In this document: piece after piece, positions 23,583 through 33,830 of the stretch | Numbering within the stretch: the first letter of the stretch is position 1 | How the letters are laid out: every line of letters begins with the position of its first letter | Assembly (NCBI GenBank): GCA_026027325.1 | Contig: JAMSLZ010000020.1 | Location: 1-64,000 of the forward strand | Direction: 5' to 3' | Length of the DNA stretch: 64,000 bases | Origin: Actinomucor elegans | Lineage: Eukaryota > Mucoromycota > Mucoromycetes > Mucorales > Mucoraceae | Notes under the pieces: model-generated | What the model was told of the DNA's origin: nothing | The model's database searches: none | Seen by the model: only the letters and a program-made list of their open reading frames with translations | Program-made: the position numbers and the translations under genes

Positions 23583-23892
23583 ACCAAGTACATATATAAA
23601 TTTATTCTATACTATCAATGCTGTCTTATATTCGTTGAAACCAGAGCTCTGCTTCACTGTTTAGTTTAACATACAATTTACTCGAACTAGCTCCATATTC
23701 ACTCCAATTGGGAAACATGGAAATTCATGGAAAAATAATGGAAATAAAAGTTAAGGTGCATTAACCTGGTTTCCAAGTTGCCATGAAATTCACTTTATTT
23801 CACTTTAAATTCAGGTGAAAGCACTAATTCACTTGAAATTCACTTGATTTTGCCATGAATTCACTTTATTTCACTTTTTTTTTCCCATAGTG

Positions 23893-23895
23893 ATA
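23893..23895. repeat. Right copy of putative 3-bp target-site duplication (ATA)
   Basis: ATA directly after the TAGTG end of the element, matching 13637-13639. Confidence 0.6.
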
Positions 23896-24730
23896 ATAAT
23901 AATAACAACATCAACATCAGCACCTATTTTACGTAGTTCTTGGATTATGCTGTGGTTGTTCATTAAAAGAAAAACATACATTGTTTAATAGCATTTTGTT
24001 CAATTTTTTTTACAGGATTAATTGAACATAAAATAATAAAAGATATGTTATATTGTATAACAGAATATAGAGTAATAAGATAGTCTTACTATTATAACAA
24101 GCTTCCTATAAAAAAATGCAAATATATATATATGTATATTACAATTAAAAGAGGCGCTAAAGTTTTAAAAATGTCAAGCTAAAGAATTTTTTTTCCTGTA
24201 AATTGATATTTTAAAGCCTACAGTTGCATTGAGAACTGGAGGTTAATAACGTATGATTTTACGAATTGTATCCACCTGAGTTAAAGGTTTTTGTCTCTAA
24301 AAAAAAAGAGTTAGCAATAAACACTTCATTTCCCAAGCTTATATAAATGCGGATGACAAAAGAAATACATAGGGTTTGTAACTCAAGCATCCACTTTGTC
24401 CCTTTAGTACATATTTCATTGAAAGATTAGGATCCTAAGCCTCTTTACACTACTCTAATGATTAGATCTAGACTTCAAGTCCAATAGTAGATTCAAATGG
24501 GATCAGTTACCTACATTATGCGTATTACATAAGAAATGACAAATCGATAGTGTTCTTTGTACGTCCATTGTTTAACTATGACCTCATGCAGGCTAATGGT
24601 ATCACAAATAAGCCTCGTTTTCGATCTGATAGATTTGTAAATATAATACAAAATACATTTTATTTAGAAGTTGCAGTTATATATAATGGTACAATGTAAA
24701 ATGGATAAGAAGGGTAAATGTTCCAAGGAC
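23896..24730. other. Intergenic stretch
   Basis: AT-rich, starting with an (ATA)n run next to the transposon. No coding region or structured element was recognised. Confidence 0.5.
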
Positions 24731-25516
24731 TTATTCAAAGGTCTTTTTGAAACTAGGACGAGCTTGAATGCGCTCATAGTAAGCCTTCAAAAGAGGGCGA
24801 TCAGCAAACACTTGATCAGGTTGACGCACCAAAAGAGTGCGGAAAAGATAAGGTGTAAAGTGAACATCGGCAATGGAATAGGCACCAAAGAGATAGTCAC
24901 CTTCATATTGCTTCAAAAGAGCTTCAGCGCTATCAAGGAACTTGGAGCCTGCTTCCCAAAGCTTCTTATTGATAGCAAACATAACTTCAGCATTGCCCCC
25001 CGTGTAACTAGCCAAAAGACCCTTGGTTTCATTGATGTTCTTGTTATAAAGCTCGGCATGTTCGGGTGCTTGCTCCAGATAAGTCTCCCAACCCTTGATA
25101 CGGCCTTGCAAGAAAGGAGGCACAATTGCTTTCTTGGCCTCCAGCTCTTCGGGACTACCTGCTGTGAAAAAGAGAGGATTACCCACATCACCTTCTTCAT
25201 GCATATGCTTCAAAAACGCATCGATTTCGGCTTGTTTGTCGACAATAGTTAGTTTATTATCGGCTAATTGGTTCAAGTAATTCACAACAGATGTAGTATC
25301 ATCAAGGTATTGCTTGCTGCCATTGTCATCGATCTCCAAGGCAGGAACTGTGTGGTTAGGATTGATCTTTAAAAACTCGGGTGAGAAATTTTCAGCTTTG
25401 GAAAGATCGACTTCGACCAATTTGACGTTAGGAGTTTCTAGTTCGTGAACAGCTAAGCGAGGTACACCAGCCCAAAGAGAGAGTTTAAAAGTATAGAGAG
25501 TAAGTTGAGGAGACAT
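24731..25516 (-). CDS. Glutathione S-transferase-like protein (261 aa)
   Basis: Single exon starting MSPQLTLYTFKLSLWAGVPR. The N-terminal 90 residues fit a thioredoxin-fold GST N domain: beta strand LTLYTF, VEVDLSKAENFSPEFLKINP, the cis-Pro segment NHTVPALEID, and DDTTSVVNYLNQL in place of the usual D/E-S-x-x-I. The C-terminal half is helical, as in GST C domains, with DYLFGAYSIADVHFTPYLF matching the conserved N-cap region. The family conjugates glutathione to electrophiles or acts as a peroxidase, so the substrate cannot be assigned. The catalytic Ser/Cys/Tyr position near residues 10-15 has Ser13 as a candidate. Being intronless is unusual among its neighbours. Confidence 0.85.
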   Translation of the reverse strand: MSPQLTLYTFKLSLWAGVPRLAVHELETPNVKLVEVDLSKAENFSPEFLKINPNHTVPALEIDDNGSKQYLDDTTSVVNYLNQLADNKLTIVDKQAEIDAFLKHMHEEGDVGNPLFFTAGSPEELEAKKAIVPPFLQGRIKGWETYLEQAPEHAELYNKNINETKGLLASYTGGNAEVMFAINKKLWEAGSKFLDSAEALLKQYEGDYLFGAYSIADVHFTPYLFRTLLVRQPDQVFADRPLLKAYYERIQARPSFKKTFE

Positions 25517-27144
25517 GTTTTCTTTTGTAGATATGGTATCGTTTGAATTTTTTTAAAAAAAAAAGATCCATGAGTTATGCAGTTTTTATATCAACGCAAA
25601 TTTGTGCCGCAAGGGTTTTTTTTGAACCCAAGAAAGGTAAGGCGAAATGTACCTTCTTCTACTTTACTAATCAGAGTTTTGATTGGACAGATCCCAAATA
25701 CGGAAAGCCGCGTCAAAAGGGCGCAGAGGATGAATAATCTTTAAACAAGTATTACACAGCCATTTTTGGATAAAAGATGACAGTGCAGTATAACGTATAT
25801 TATTAATTCTTGACAAATAGTCAGATTGATTTATCAAATGCCAAGCATAACTTCAGATATATGTCATTTGTGAGTATTCGCGTTATTTTTCGCATCATTA
25901 TTTATAATTCCATGTTTATTAAAAACAATTGCTTATGTGAGACTATTTCCAGCTACAAGTTAATTAGTTCAGACAATTAATACGCAATATTTTTCATTTT
26001 ATTATTGATACTTTTAAGGTGTTCCATTGACTGCAAACAAACTTGAACTATTTAAACTAATAGAGTTATAAACTGGCAAATAGTTTAAAAATAAAGACAG
26101 TACTGGAATCAAAGTAAGATTTTAATGAATACATTAATTTATTCTGAGCATGACCTACTGATTAAATACAACATTTGGCCTAGATCGGTTGAGATATATG
26201 TGATTTACAGTTACTCCTTGCTAATATGATACATAGTCAAAGCGTCTTTTTTTTTTTTTAAAAAAAAAGAAAAGGATCAGGGCAGATACAGCGATTCATT
26301 CTGAGCTTGGAATACTAACTAAGTCTAATGGCATCTGATCAGTATTTTATCTTTAGAATGAGAAATTGCAATTGGAACATGTATTTAACTGAAAAAACAT
26401 AGTAGTAGATTTAAGTATGATCTACAGATTCCTCGATTGATCCCGATGAAATGTGGCATTTGATAAATAGCCCTTGTTCAAAATGACGTACTTCATCTAT
26501 TAGCAACTTTCCCTTAGTTACAGCAAGACTAATATACTTTATTTGTTTATTGCTAGACATATATGCTGTTAAATAAAACTATGTATATATATTGAAACTA
26601 ATATCAGTCAAATGTCATATTTAAATTGTAATTATCCATGCGTAAAATAGGTTACTCTCTCCATTGAAATCTCAGTTTAACTAGAAGAGCTAAAAAAAAC
26701 GAATATTTTTAAGGCGATTAAAGTAATTGTATTGATCCAATGATCGATCATTAACTGTTCTCACTTAGGCTCATCTGAAATTGACATAGCTTCCTCTCTC
26801 TTTGAAAGCTATTAAGCTCTTCAATATATAGGTGTTTTATAATTCATGATCACTTTGCATATATTATCATTCCACTTGTCGCCTATAATAAAAGTTATAC
26901 AATAGACAACAAAAATATTAGCAAAAAGCTAGAGTAAACTGGCTATTTCAAAAAAAAAAGGTAAAGGAACAGATTATTGTTTTATGTGACAAATATGAAG
27001 CATATGCGTATTTATTGTTTCTGAGGCTATATTACAGTGTTGAACTTTTTACATGAAATTTGAATAAAGGAAAAATTAAAAGAATATAAAGTGAGGGATA
27101 TCTAATTAGTGTTGAACTTTTTACATAGAATGATCAAGATTGAT
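25517..27144. other. Intergenic stretch with old repeat copies
   Basis: No gene supported. Three copies of the dispersed repeat lie between 26140 and 26500, the first two reversed and the third forward. A shorter partial copy lies near 26600. A T11-A8 homopolymer hairpin lies near 26250. Confidence 0.5.
26140..26500. repeat. Dispersed about 60-bp repeat, three copies
   Basis: Reverse copies at about 26140 (TTCTGAGCATGACCTACTGA) and 26290 (CATTCTGAGCTTGGAATACT), and a forward copy at about 26430 (TGATCCCGATGAAATGTGGC). Spacing is about 150 and 140 bp. Copies are clearly diverged from one another. Confidence 0.55.
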
Positions 27145-29520
27145 TTAAGCGTATTGAGCACGGAAGTACTTGGCGACCTCGACCATGTTAACTAAAGCAG
27201 CTTCAGTTTCGGACCAGCCACGAGTCTTGAGACCACAATCAGGGTTGATCCACAACAAGTTCTTGTCAAGGTGGTTCAACATACCAGCGACCTTTTGCTT
27301 CATTTCTTCAACGGAAGGAACACGGGGAGAGTGAATATCCTAAAAAAAAAAAGTACATGTCAGTAAATCAATGCTAAAATAATTCAACTCTCAACAACTT
27401 ACATAGGTACCGGGACCGATTTCGTTGGGATATTGCTTGGTATCAAAGATCTTGAGGAGCTTCTCATCAGACTTGGAGAATTCAATAGAAAGAACATCGG
27501 CATCCAAAGCAGCGATAGCGTCAAAGATATCATTGAAGTCAGAATAACACATGTGAGTATGGATTTGAGTCTCGTTGCGGACACCAGAAGTAGAAAGACG
27601 GAAACAACCAACAGACCATTTGAGGTAGGCATCCCAATCAGCACGACGAATAGGAAGACCTTCACGAATAGCAGGCTCATCAACTTGAATACAAGGAATA
27701 CCAGCAGCTTCAAGGTCTACAACTTCATCACGAAGAGCAAGACCAATTTGAGCACATACTTCATTAAGAGGAACATCATCACGGACAAAGGACCACTTCA
27801 TCATAGTGACAGGACCAGTCAACATACCCTTCATAGGCTTCTTGGTAAGAGATTGAGCATAGACAGTTTCATCAATGGTCATAGGGCCACGGCGAGAGAC
27901 ATCACCAAAGATGACAGGAGGCTTGACACAACGGGAACCATAAGAGACAACCCAACCGTTTTCAGTAAAGTCATAACCGAAAAGAAGATGACCAAAGTGT
28001 TCAACCATGTCGTTACGTTCAGGCTCACCGTGGACAAAGACATCCAAACCAACCTTTTCTTGGAATTCAACCATCATCTTCATCTCCTTCTTGATGAAAG
28101 CATCGTAATCGGCAGCAGAGAGCTCACCCTTGTTAAACTTTTGACGAGTAACACGGATTTCCTTGGTTTGAGGGAAAGAACCAATGGTAGTAGTGGGGAA
28201 CAAAGGCAAGTTGAGCTTCTTGACTTGAGCTTCACGACGAACCTTGAACTCGGAAGGACGCTTCCAGGCTTCAGCAGGGATATTGGCAGCACGGTTGCGG
28301 ACTTCAGGGTTCTTGGTTTGAGCAGAGGTGCGACGAGACTCGACAGCAGCAGCATTAGCAGCAAGAACCTCCTTGACAGATTCAAGACCGTTGTCGAGAG
28401 CAGTAGCAATAGTAGCAATTTCCTTAGTCTTCTCAACGGCAAAGGACAACCAGCTAAAGAGTTCAGGATTCTTCTCGGCAATCTTTTTCTCAAATGAGGT
28501 AGAGAAAGGAGAATGGGCAAGAGAACAAGAAGGAGCAATGAAGACACGTTCCTTACCGAGAACGGCAACAGCCTTTTGAGCTAATTCAATAGACTTGGCA
28601 AGGTTGTTGATCCAGATATTACGACCATCGACGAGACCAAGAGACAAGACTTGGGTGCCGTTCAAAAGAGGCAAAACGACATCGAGTTCCTCAGGAGCAC
28701 GGACAAGGTCAAGGTGAAGAGCATCAACGTGAGGGAGAAGACCAGAGATATTAGATTCAACGCGACCAAAGTAAGCAGCAACCAAAGTCTTGATAGAAGT
28801 AGAGGCCTTGATGGTCTTGTAAGCTTCTTCATAAGCAGCCTTGACGTTGGTAGGCAAATCAAGGATAAGAGCAGGCTCATCAATTTGGACCCATTCAGCA
28901 CCAGCAGCTTGGAGTTGGTTCAAGAGTTCAATGTAAAGAGGAAGAAGCTTGGGAAGAAGAGAAAGTCTGTCGAAATCAGCATGACCTTCAGCAGCCTTAC
29001 CGAGATGAAGGAAAGTAATAGGGCCGACAATGACAGGACGAGTTTCGATACCAAGAGCCTTGGCAGTGTTGTATTGCTCAACAGCACGAGGGTTTTGAAG
29101 CTTAAATTCTTGAGTGGGTTCGAATTCAGGGACAATGAAATGGTAGTTGGTGTCGAACCACTTCTTCATCTCTTGAGCAGGAACATCAACTTTCTCAGTA
29201 GTTTCAGTAGCGGCCTTTTGAAGACCACGGCCCATAGCAAAGAACTGTTGAAGAGGGTCCTTGATATGTTGGTAGCGGGTAGGAATAACACCGAATTGTT
29301 GAGCAGTATCCAAAACACGATCGTACAAAGTGTATTCACCAGAAGGAATATGTTGAATACCTTGCTCCTTTTGCAACTTCCAATGTTGTTCTTGGATCTT
29401 TTGGTAAGCGGTCTTGAGCTCATCAGCAGAGATCTTACCAGACCAGTAAGCCTCAACAGACTTCTTAAGCTCACGCTTAGCACCGACATAAGGGAAACCG
29501 AGGTTAGTAGCAATGACCAT
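27145..29520 (-). CDS. MET6: Cobalamin-independent methionine synthase (770 aa)
   Basis: This enzyme transfers the methyl group of 5-methyltetrahydropteroyl-triglutamate to homocysteine, giving methionine in the cytosol. Two exons, 27403-29520 and 27145-27339, are separated by a 63-bp intron (CTAT/GTAAGT). The start [20 protein letters not shown] aligns with the family N-terminus. An upstream in-frame ATG would add a hydrophobic leader not expected for this enzyme and is rejected. N-terminal barrel motifs include [13 protein letters not shown]-terminal barrel motifs include [47 protein letters not shown], and [12 protein letters not shown]. The zinc-site segment [12 protein letters not shown] and, in exon 2, the Cys of [11 protein letters not shown] are present. 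Length and sequence are normal. The coding strand avoids A/T more than its surroundings, consistent with high expression. A TATA-like site lies about 80 bp upstream of the start. Confidence 0.97.
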
Positions 29521-31416
29521 GATTATAAATATAAAAAAAAGTTGGAAAAGAGTAAAGAATAAGAATAGAAAATTAAAATAAGTGATACTCCATCCTGTAT
29601 TTATATCAATTGTTTTAACCTGCAGCATGAAAGATCTACTAAGGTTGCATTGACAGATTAGATGCTATAGAAAGTGACCAATGAAAGCTGGACAGATGCC
29701 AATCTCCGCAATCAATGTTCTAACTGCGGTAGTGTACTGTTCTGAAATCCATAATTAACACAACGACTAAATATACTTCATCAATATATACACATGGTTC
29801 ATGAAGAATGCAGTATTTTATTCTATTACTACGGTTTCTTATAAAGAAAAGATTGTTTAACCATTCAAGCTGTACATGTGTTTGACAAATGAAAAGCCTG
29901 ATATAAAGTAGATTATAAAAAAACGTTATTCTGATATGATGAGCCAATCATTACAAGGCATCGCATATCCTGCATAATTATTAAATCTATTATGTTTGTG
30001 ATACCAAATACCATAAAGTGTGCAACTTTAGCCAATATACTTTTTTGCATTGAAGTAACTGATGCCATGGAGTATGTGGTAGGAAGCCGAAACCTTTATT
30101 ATATCCTCCGGGTATAATGACATAAGATGAAAATGCCACAGATGTATAGCGTATGAACAGTACTTCAAACTATGTCTTAGTTTTTTTTATATATGTGTAC
30201 AAACAAAGATGATTGTTCGCTTTAGACCGAATATCTATAAAATTCTCTAGTAAACCATTTTGTTATTTGTCTAGACCTTTTCAATTTGCCCTTACAAAAC
30301 GTGTTGGTGATTTAGAAAAACGTCTATTTCGCTAATTCATACTGCTGATGGACATAGACTACTATACAGTTTAGCGCATCTTGTTGTACTCTGTTTAGCG
30401 TCCAGCCCCCAACATCAGTTCAGATTAGCCAATAGATGTTGTCCTATTTCCAAATATTTCATCATTTCTTGCTCCTCAATATCGATTAAAACTCAGGAAC
30501 ACAAAATCTCATCAGTTTCCGATTTGCCTTAGTTCAATAACAAAGAAACATGCACGTTTCAGACAAAAAGATAAACTTTCTCTTGAATACAAAACACAAT
30601 AACTTGTTTATCAGATTTTCGAAAGTGGAAACGTTTTGAATAGACAAAATCTATACAAATGACGCGTATTTTTTTGAAACCATGTGCGGTAACACTGTTC
30701 TCCGTTTCACATCAGGAAATGGGCAAATCAAAATCTCTACATTAGCACATTCTGCACAACTGATGTTGTTTCTAGTATATATTCAGGCTAAATGCGATAA
30801 ATATAAATGTTTGATATAGTCTATTGATATCTTTATCATGAGCTGCATGCCGTAGATGAAAGGATAATAACATGCAGTCGCTCATCAAGCGAAATCTGAA
30901 GAATCACGTAATTGGTAATTGATGATTGGCTGTAAAATATCTCTGTTACCTAATAGGATTGCGCTAAACCATCATAATGATTTTCTGATGAGATGGTTTT
31001 AGTCTTGCGCAGTAGAACATTTACATACAATTGGTTTAATTTCCAACTTCACTTCTGATGATCAGAATCTCCCCTCATTATATCGTGGGATTTGAAGCTC
31101 AAAAAAATTATATACTATCGTCTATAATAATTTCAATTGTAAATAGCATACATACAAGAATAAGGTTGTAGTCAACTCTTCGCTTAATGGCATTTCCAGT
31201 CGAGTATACTTTTCTTTTCACAGCCAAATATCGCTATTTTGGATCTGTGAGTCTGACAAGAAAACATCTTTATACTCATATCTCTAAGCACACTTTTTAT
31301 TTGAATGTGAGGTTAACTGCTTGATTAATGAGAGTCATGAATTAACAAATACGAAAAAGGTCCATTTAATATCATAAATGCATTGAAAACAGAAGATTTA
31401 TCAGACACATCAACTC

Positions 31417-31920
31417 ATTCTGAGCATGAATTATTTACTAGATTCGACGTTTGACCGAGATTAGTTGGTTTTTTTCTCTAAGTTTGCGGATACTTTTTTT
31501 TTTTTTTTTTTTTTTTGCGTACATGCACTCCGCACAGCCTTATATTTTGTATAGTATCTGCAAACTTAGAGGAAAAAGCCAACATTGGACTATATACCAT
31601 GTTTGTAATTTATTACTAATTAATGATTGAGAAGCAGTATAACCATTGTATCCTAATTAAATAATAGTACTAAAAGATGTAGCAGTTATTCTGCACGCAG
31701 AATATTAAATAGATACGACATTAAACTAGGATCGGTTGAGAAATTTATCGATCCATTTATTTGATTCATATGAAATGTGTATTCAATGCCGATCAAGAAT
31801 CTGTAAAATAACCATAATAGTCTAGTTAAAGACTATTTGTACGTAATATCTAGATGCAGCTTTTCATTCTGAACAAAAAAAAACACTAATCAGATAAACA
31901 ATAGATCAAGATCTATAGAG
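31417..31920 (-). repeat. Dispersed about 60-bp repeat, three reverse copies, one interrupted by a small element
   Basis: Copies lie near 31419 (CATTCTGAGCATGAATTATT), 31690 (CTGCACGCAGAATATTAAAT) and 31865 (CATTCTGAAC). The last two are about 175 bp apart. The first two are 271 bp apart, and subtracting the 120-bp element at 31464-31583 leaves about 151 bp. The family's regular spacing is therefore roughly restored. Confidence 0.55.
31464..31583. mobile_element. MITE-like 120-bp element with 30-bp inverted ends
   Basis: Arm 31464-31493 begins GTTGGTTTTTTTCTCTAAGT. The reverse complement of 31554-31583 begins GTTGGCTTTTTCCTCTAAGT. The two 30-bp arms differ at three positions, all transitions. 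The interior is a T24 run plus about 35 bp. No clear target duplication is visible. It sits inside or beside a repeat monomer and explains its excess length. Confidence 0.5.
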
Positions 31921-32123
31921 ATCTAGAAATGGTTGAATTGGAATAATTCCCAAAAAAAATTGCAAGACCATATCCAAAAGAGGCCCTTTAAACCCCGCCA
32001 TTTAATTAATATTCTGTTAAAATTGAAAAAAAACAAGGTATACATGATATTAATTTTTTTTTTTAATACTTGTAATCATCTTTGTTTTACTTTATTATAG
32101 ATAAAATGCCCAAAATTATTGCT

Positions 32124-32151
<28 letters not shown>
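32124..32151 (+). repeat. (AAT)n microsatellite
   Basis: About nine uninterrupted AAT triplets in non-coding DNA. Confidence 0.9.
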
Positions 32152-32155
<4 letters not shown>

Positions 32156-33181
32156 GCATTAAAAAAACCAAGATTTATCAAGTAAACTCCTTTGTTTCAA
32201 AAAAAAAAAAAACGAACAATAACATACACTGAGCTAATTTAAGTTCGTTTCTCATCTTAATATGCTAGTAGCCATGCAGCCTTTCAGTCTTAATTAAGAA
32301 ATCTTCAGTTTTTCAGATTTGCATATTTGCCACCCTTTTTTTTGTCTGCGCACTTTCTAATTCAAGCACATTGATTGATCATCCATGAGCTTATTTCCAT
32401 TTTATTCAGTATGTAATGATCATTGGACGTACAGGAACTCGCTCCTCATAGCATACTTGTCCTTAATTGGCTTTTTCACTTTCAATGTTATACTTCTCCA
32501 ACAAAAATGGGACAACTATCACTCGTTTAACTGTACAATGCGTACAGAAGAATGTCTTTTGATTCAGGGATCCATTTTTGTTGGTAGTTCCATATAAATC
32601 AATATAAATTATAAATAATAAAAATGATGAGGAAGAAGAAAAAATACAGGAAATACTCAACTGGTCATATGTCTTGCAATAATAAAAAAAAGAAGCTTTT
32701 GTTAGGTATCACCTATTGCTACAGAATCTACTAGAGCCAATATGAATAACCTTACTTAACCTTTACCAGTATTTAGTATAGTATATTGGTTTTAGATTTT
32801 CCATTTCTCATGCTACAAAATAAAGTACCATAACACTGCTCCCAAAATATACATCTACCTTGTCCTGTTTCTGTTATCTAAGAAATAGTATATATACTTT
32901 GGATCATTCGCAGCCACTTACATTAGGCTACAACATAAAAGTTGACCTATTTGAAAGAGTTTTCTTTGTTTTATATATCTTCTGAAACTGAGAATTTATT
33001 CAGGTTCATTGTTAAGTTCTATATGCTTTTTTAATGATAGTGAGTTACCAGGCTTTCTTATTCAATCACCACTTTACAGTCTGATCATAATCTGAATTTA
33101 TAAAAGTTGATCTATTAGAAGAAATTTTTTTTTTCTCTACATTATCCACCGAAATCATAAAGGCTAACATGTATTCATTTG

Positions 33182-33245
33182 ATTTTCAAGTTGCCATATG
33201 TTTCACTTTAGATGTGAGTGAAAACACCAATTTGATTGTACTTAC
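33182..33245 (+). repeat. Possible relic of a CACTA subterminal region
   Basis: TTTTCAAGTTGCCAT, then TTTCACTTTA, then GAGTGAAAACACCAATTTGA recalls, in the same order, the right subterminal region of the CACTA element (TTTCCAAGTTGCCAT, TTTCACTTTA, GGTGAAAGCACTAATTCACT near 23770-23835). The match is partial and only about 60 bp long. Confidence 0.3.
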
Positions 33246-33597
33246 ATTGCTTTTTAATTAATATGAATGTCTAGATAGGCATCTAGATAGATAGAAAGTA
33301 CAACAATCATAACATGTATGTAAATTTTAAATGCACTTCTAATAATGTACATATCAAATTATTTTTCATCAAAGCAATGAAATTGACCTTATTATCATCA
33401 CTATCTATATATACGATAAAGTACAACAAAAATAGTTGCGTATACTATAAAAGGTTCAAAATTTGAAAACTTAGAAATATGCCTCCAAAATTTAAACATG
33501 CAGTTCTAATAAGTCTAAAAATATTTCGAGATTTAAGAGAGTTTACTCTGGCTATCACATTATATTGTACTCCATTTTAGCCATTTCTAGAACTCTC

Positions 33598-33830
33598 GAA
33601 GATCTCGGTCAGATGCCGTACTTGATTAGTTGTCCATGCTCAGAATGAACTGGTGTATTTATTGAAGTTATTGTTGAACTAAAATACAGTGGCTATATAT
33701 TATATATTAATGGTTGATGTTCTATACATTTCTTATAGCTTAAAACTAACTATCTATTGGTCTCTCTACCGATCTCGATTCAATATCGAATTCGATTAGC
33801 AATGCTTGCTCAGAGTGAGCTGCTTATCTA
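33598..33830 (+). repeat. Dispersed about 60-bp repeat, two forward copies
   Basis: Copies start GATCTCGGTCAGATGCCGTA (33601) and GATCTCGATTCAATATCGAA (33772), 171 bp apart. Both end in a CTCAGAATGAACTG-like segment. A weaker third copy may lie near 33949. Confidence 0.6.

Larger units (their letters stand above)
13640..23892. mobile_element. Palindromic CACTA (CMC/EnSpm-type) DNA transposon, 10.25 kb
   Basis: Both outer ends begin CACTATGGG followed by nine A and GTG, in inverted orientation, flanked by ATA on each side. The whole interior is an inverted duplication: every gene in 13640-18707 recurs on the opposite strand in 18823-23892, about a mirror axis near 18765. The arms differ only by isolated homopolymer length changes, one in the transposase and one near 17340/20189. 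Between the arms is an asymmetric 115-bp centre (18708-18822). Each arm holds a Tnp2-type transposase gene transcribed outward and a second gene transcribed toward the centre. Subterminal AAGTGAATT motifs occur at the outer ends and in a 39-bp tandem array at the inner ends. Unique genes on both sides (GAA1, GST) and the asymmetric centre argue against a simple foldback assembly artefact. Confidence 0.88.
18823..23892 (-). repeat. Right arm of the 5.07 kb inverted repeat
   Basis: Mirror copy of 13640-18707. It starts inside the fourth 39-bp unit of the inner array and ends with the CACTA terminus (TAGTG at 23888-23892). This arm carries the intact transposase frame. Confidence 0.93.

Noticed and set aside
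13640..23892. Palindrome as a simple foldback assembly artefact
   Set aside because: Both outer sides are different unique genes, the two ends carry proper transposon termini with ATA on each side, and the centre is asymmetric with extra repeat units. It is still worth read-level confirmation.
13640..23892. CRISPR-like array or phage or plasmid system
   Set aside because: The genome is eukaryotic with spliced genes. The 39-bp units are contiguous tandem repeats without spacers.
24671..25252. 193-codon + strand frame opposite the GST gene
   Set aside because: Antisense shadow of the GST coding region with no recognisable features.
27433..29562. Long open frames on the + strand opposite MET6 (up to 354 codons)
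   Set aside because: They are shadows of the codon-biased methionine synthase gene on the other strand. Composition (Ser/Arg/Leu/Asn-rich) and lack of homology fit an antisense artefact.
32124..32151. (AAT)n run as a structural or regulatory site
   Set aside because: Ordinary microsatellite in AT-rich DNA with no nearby gene.
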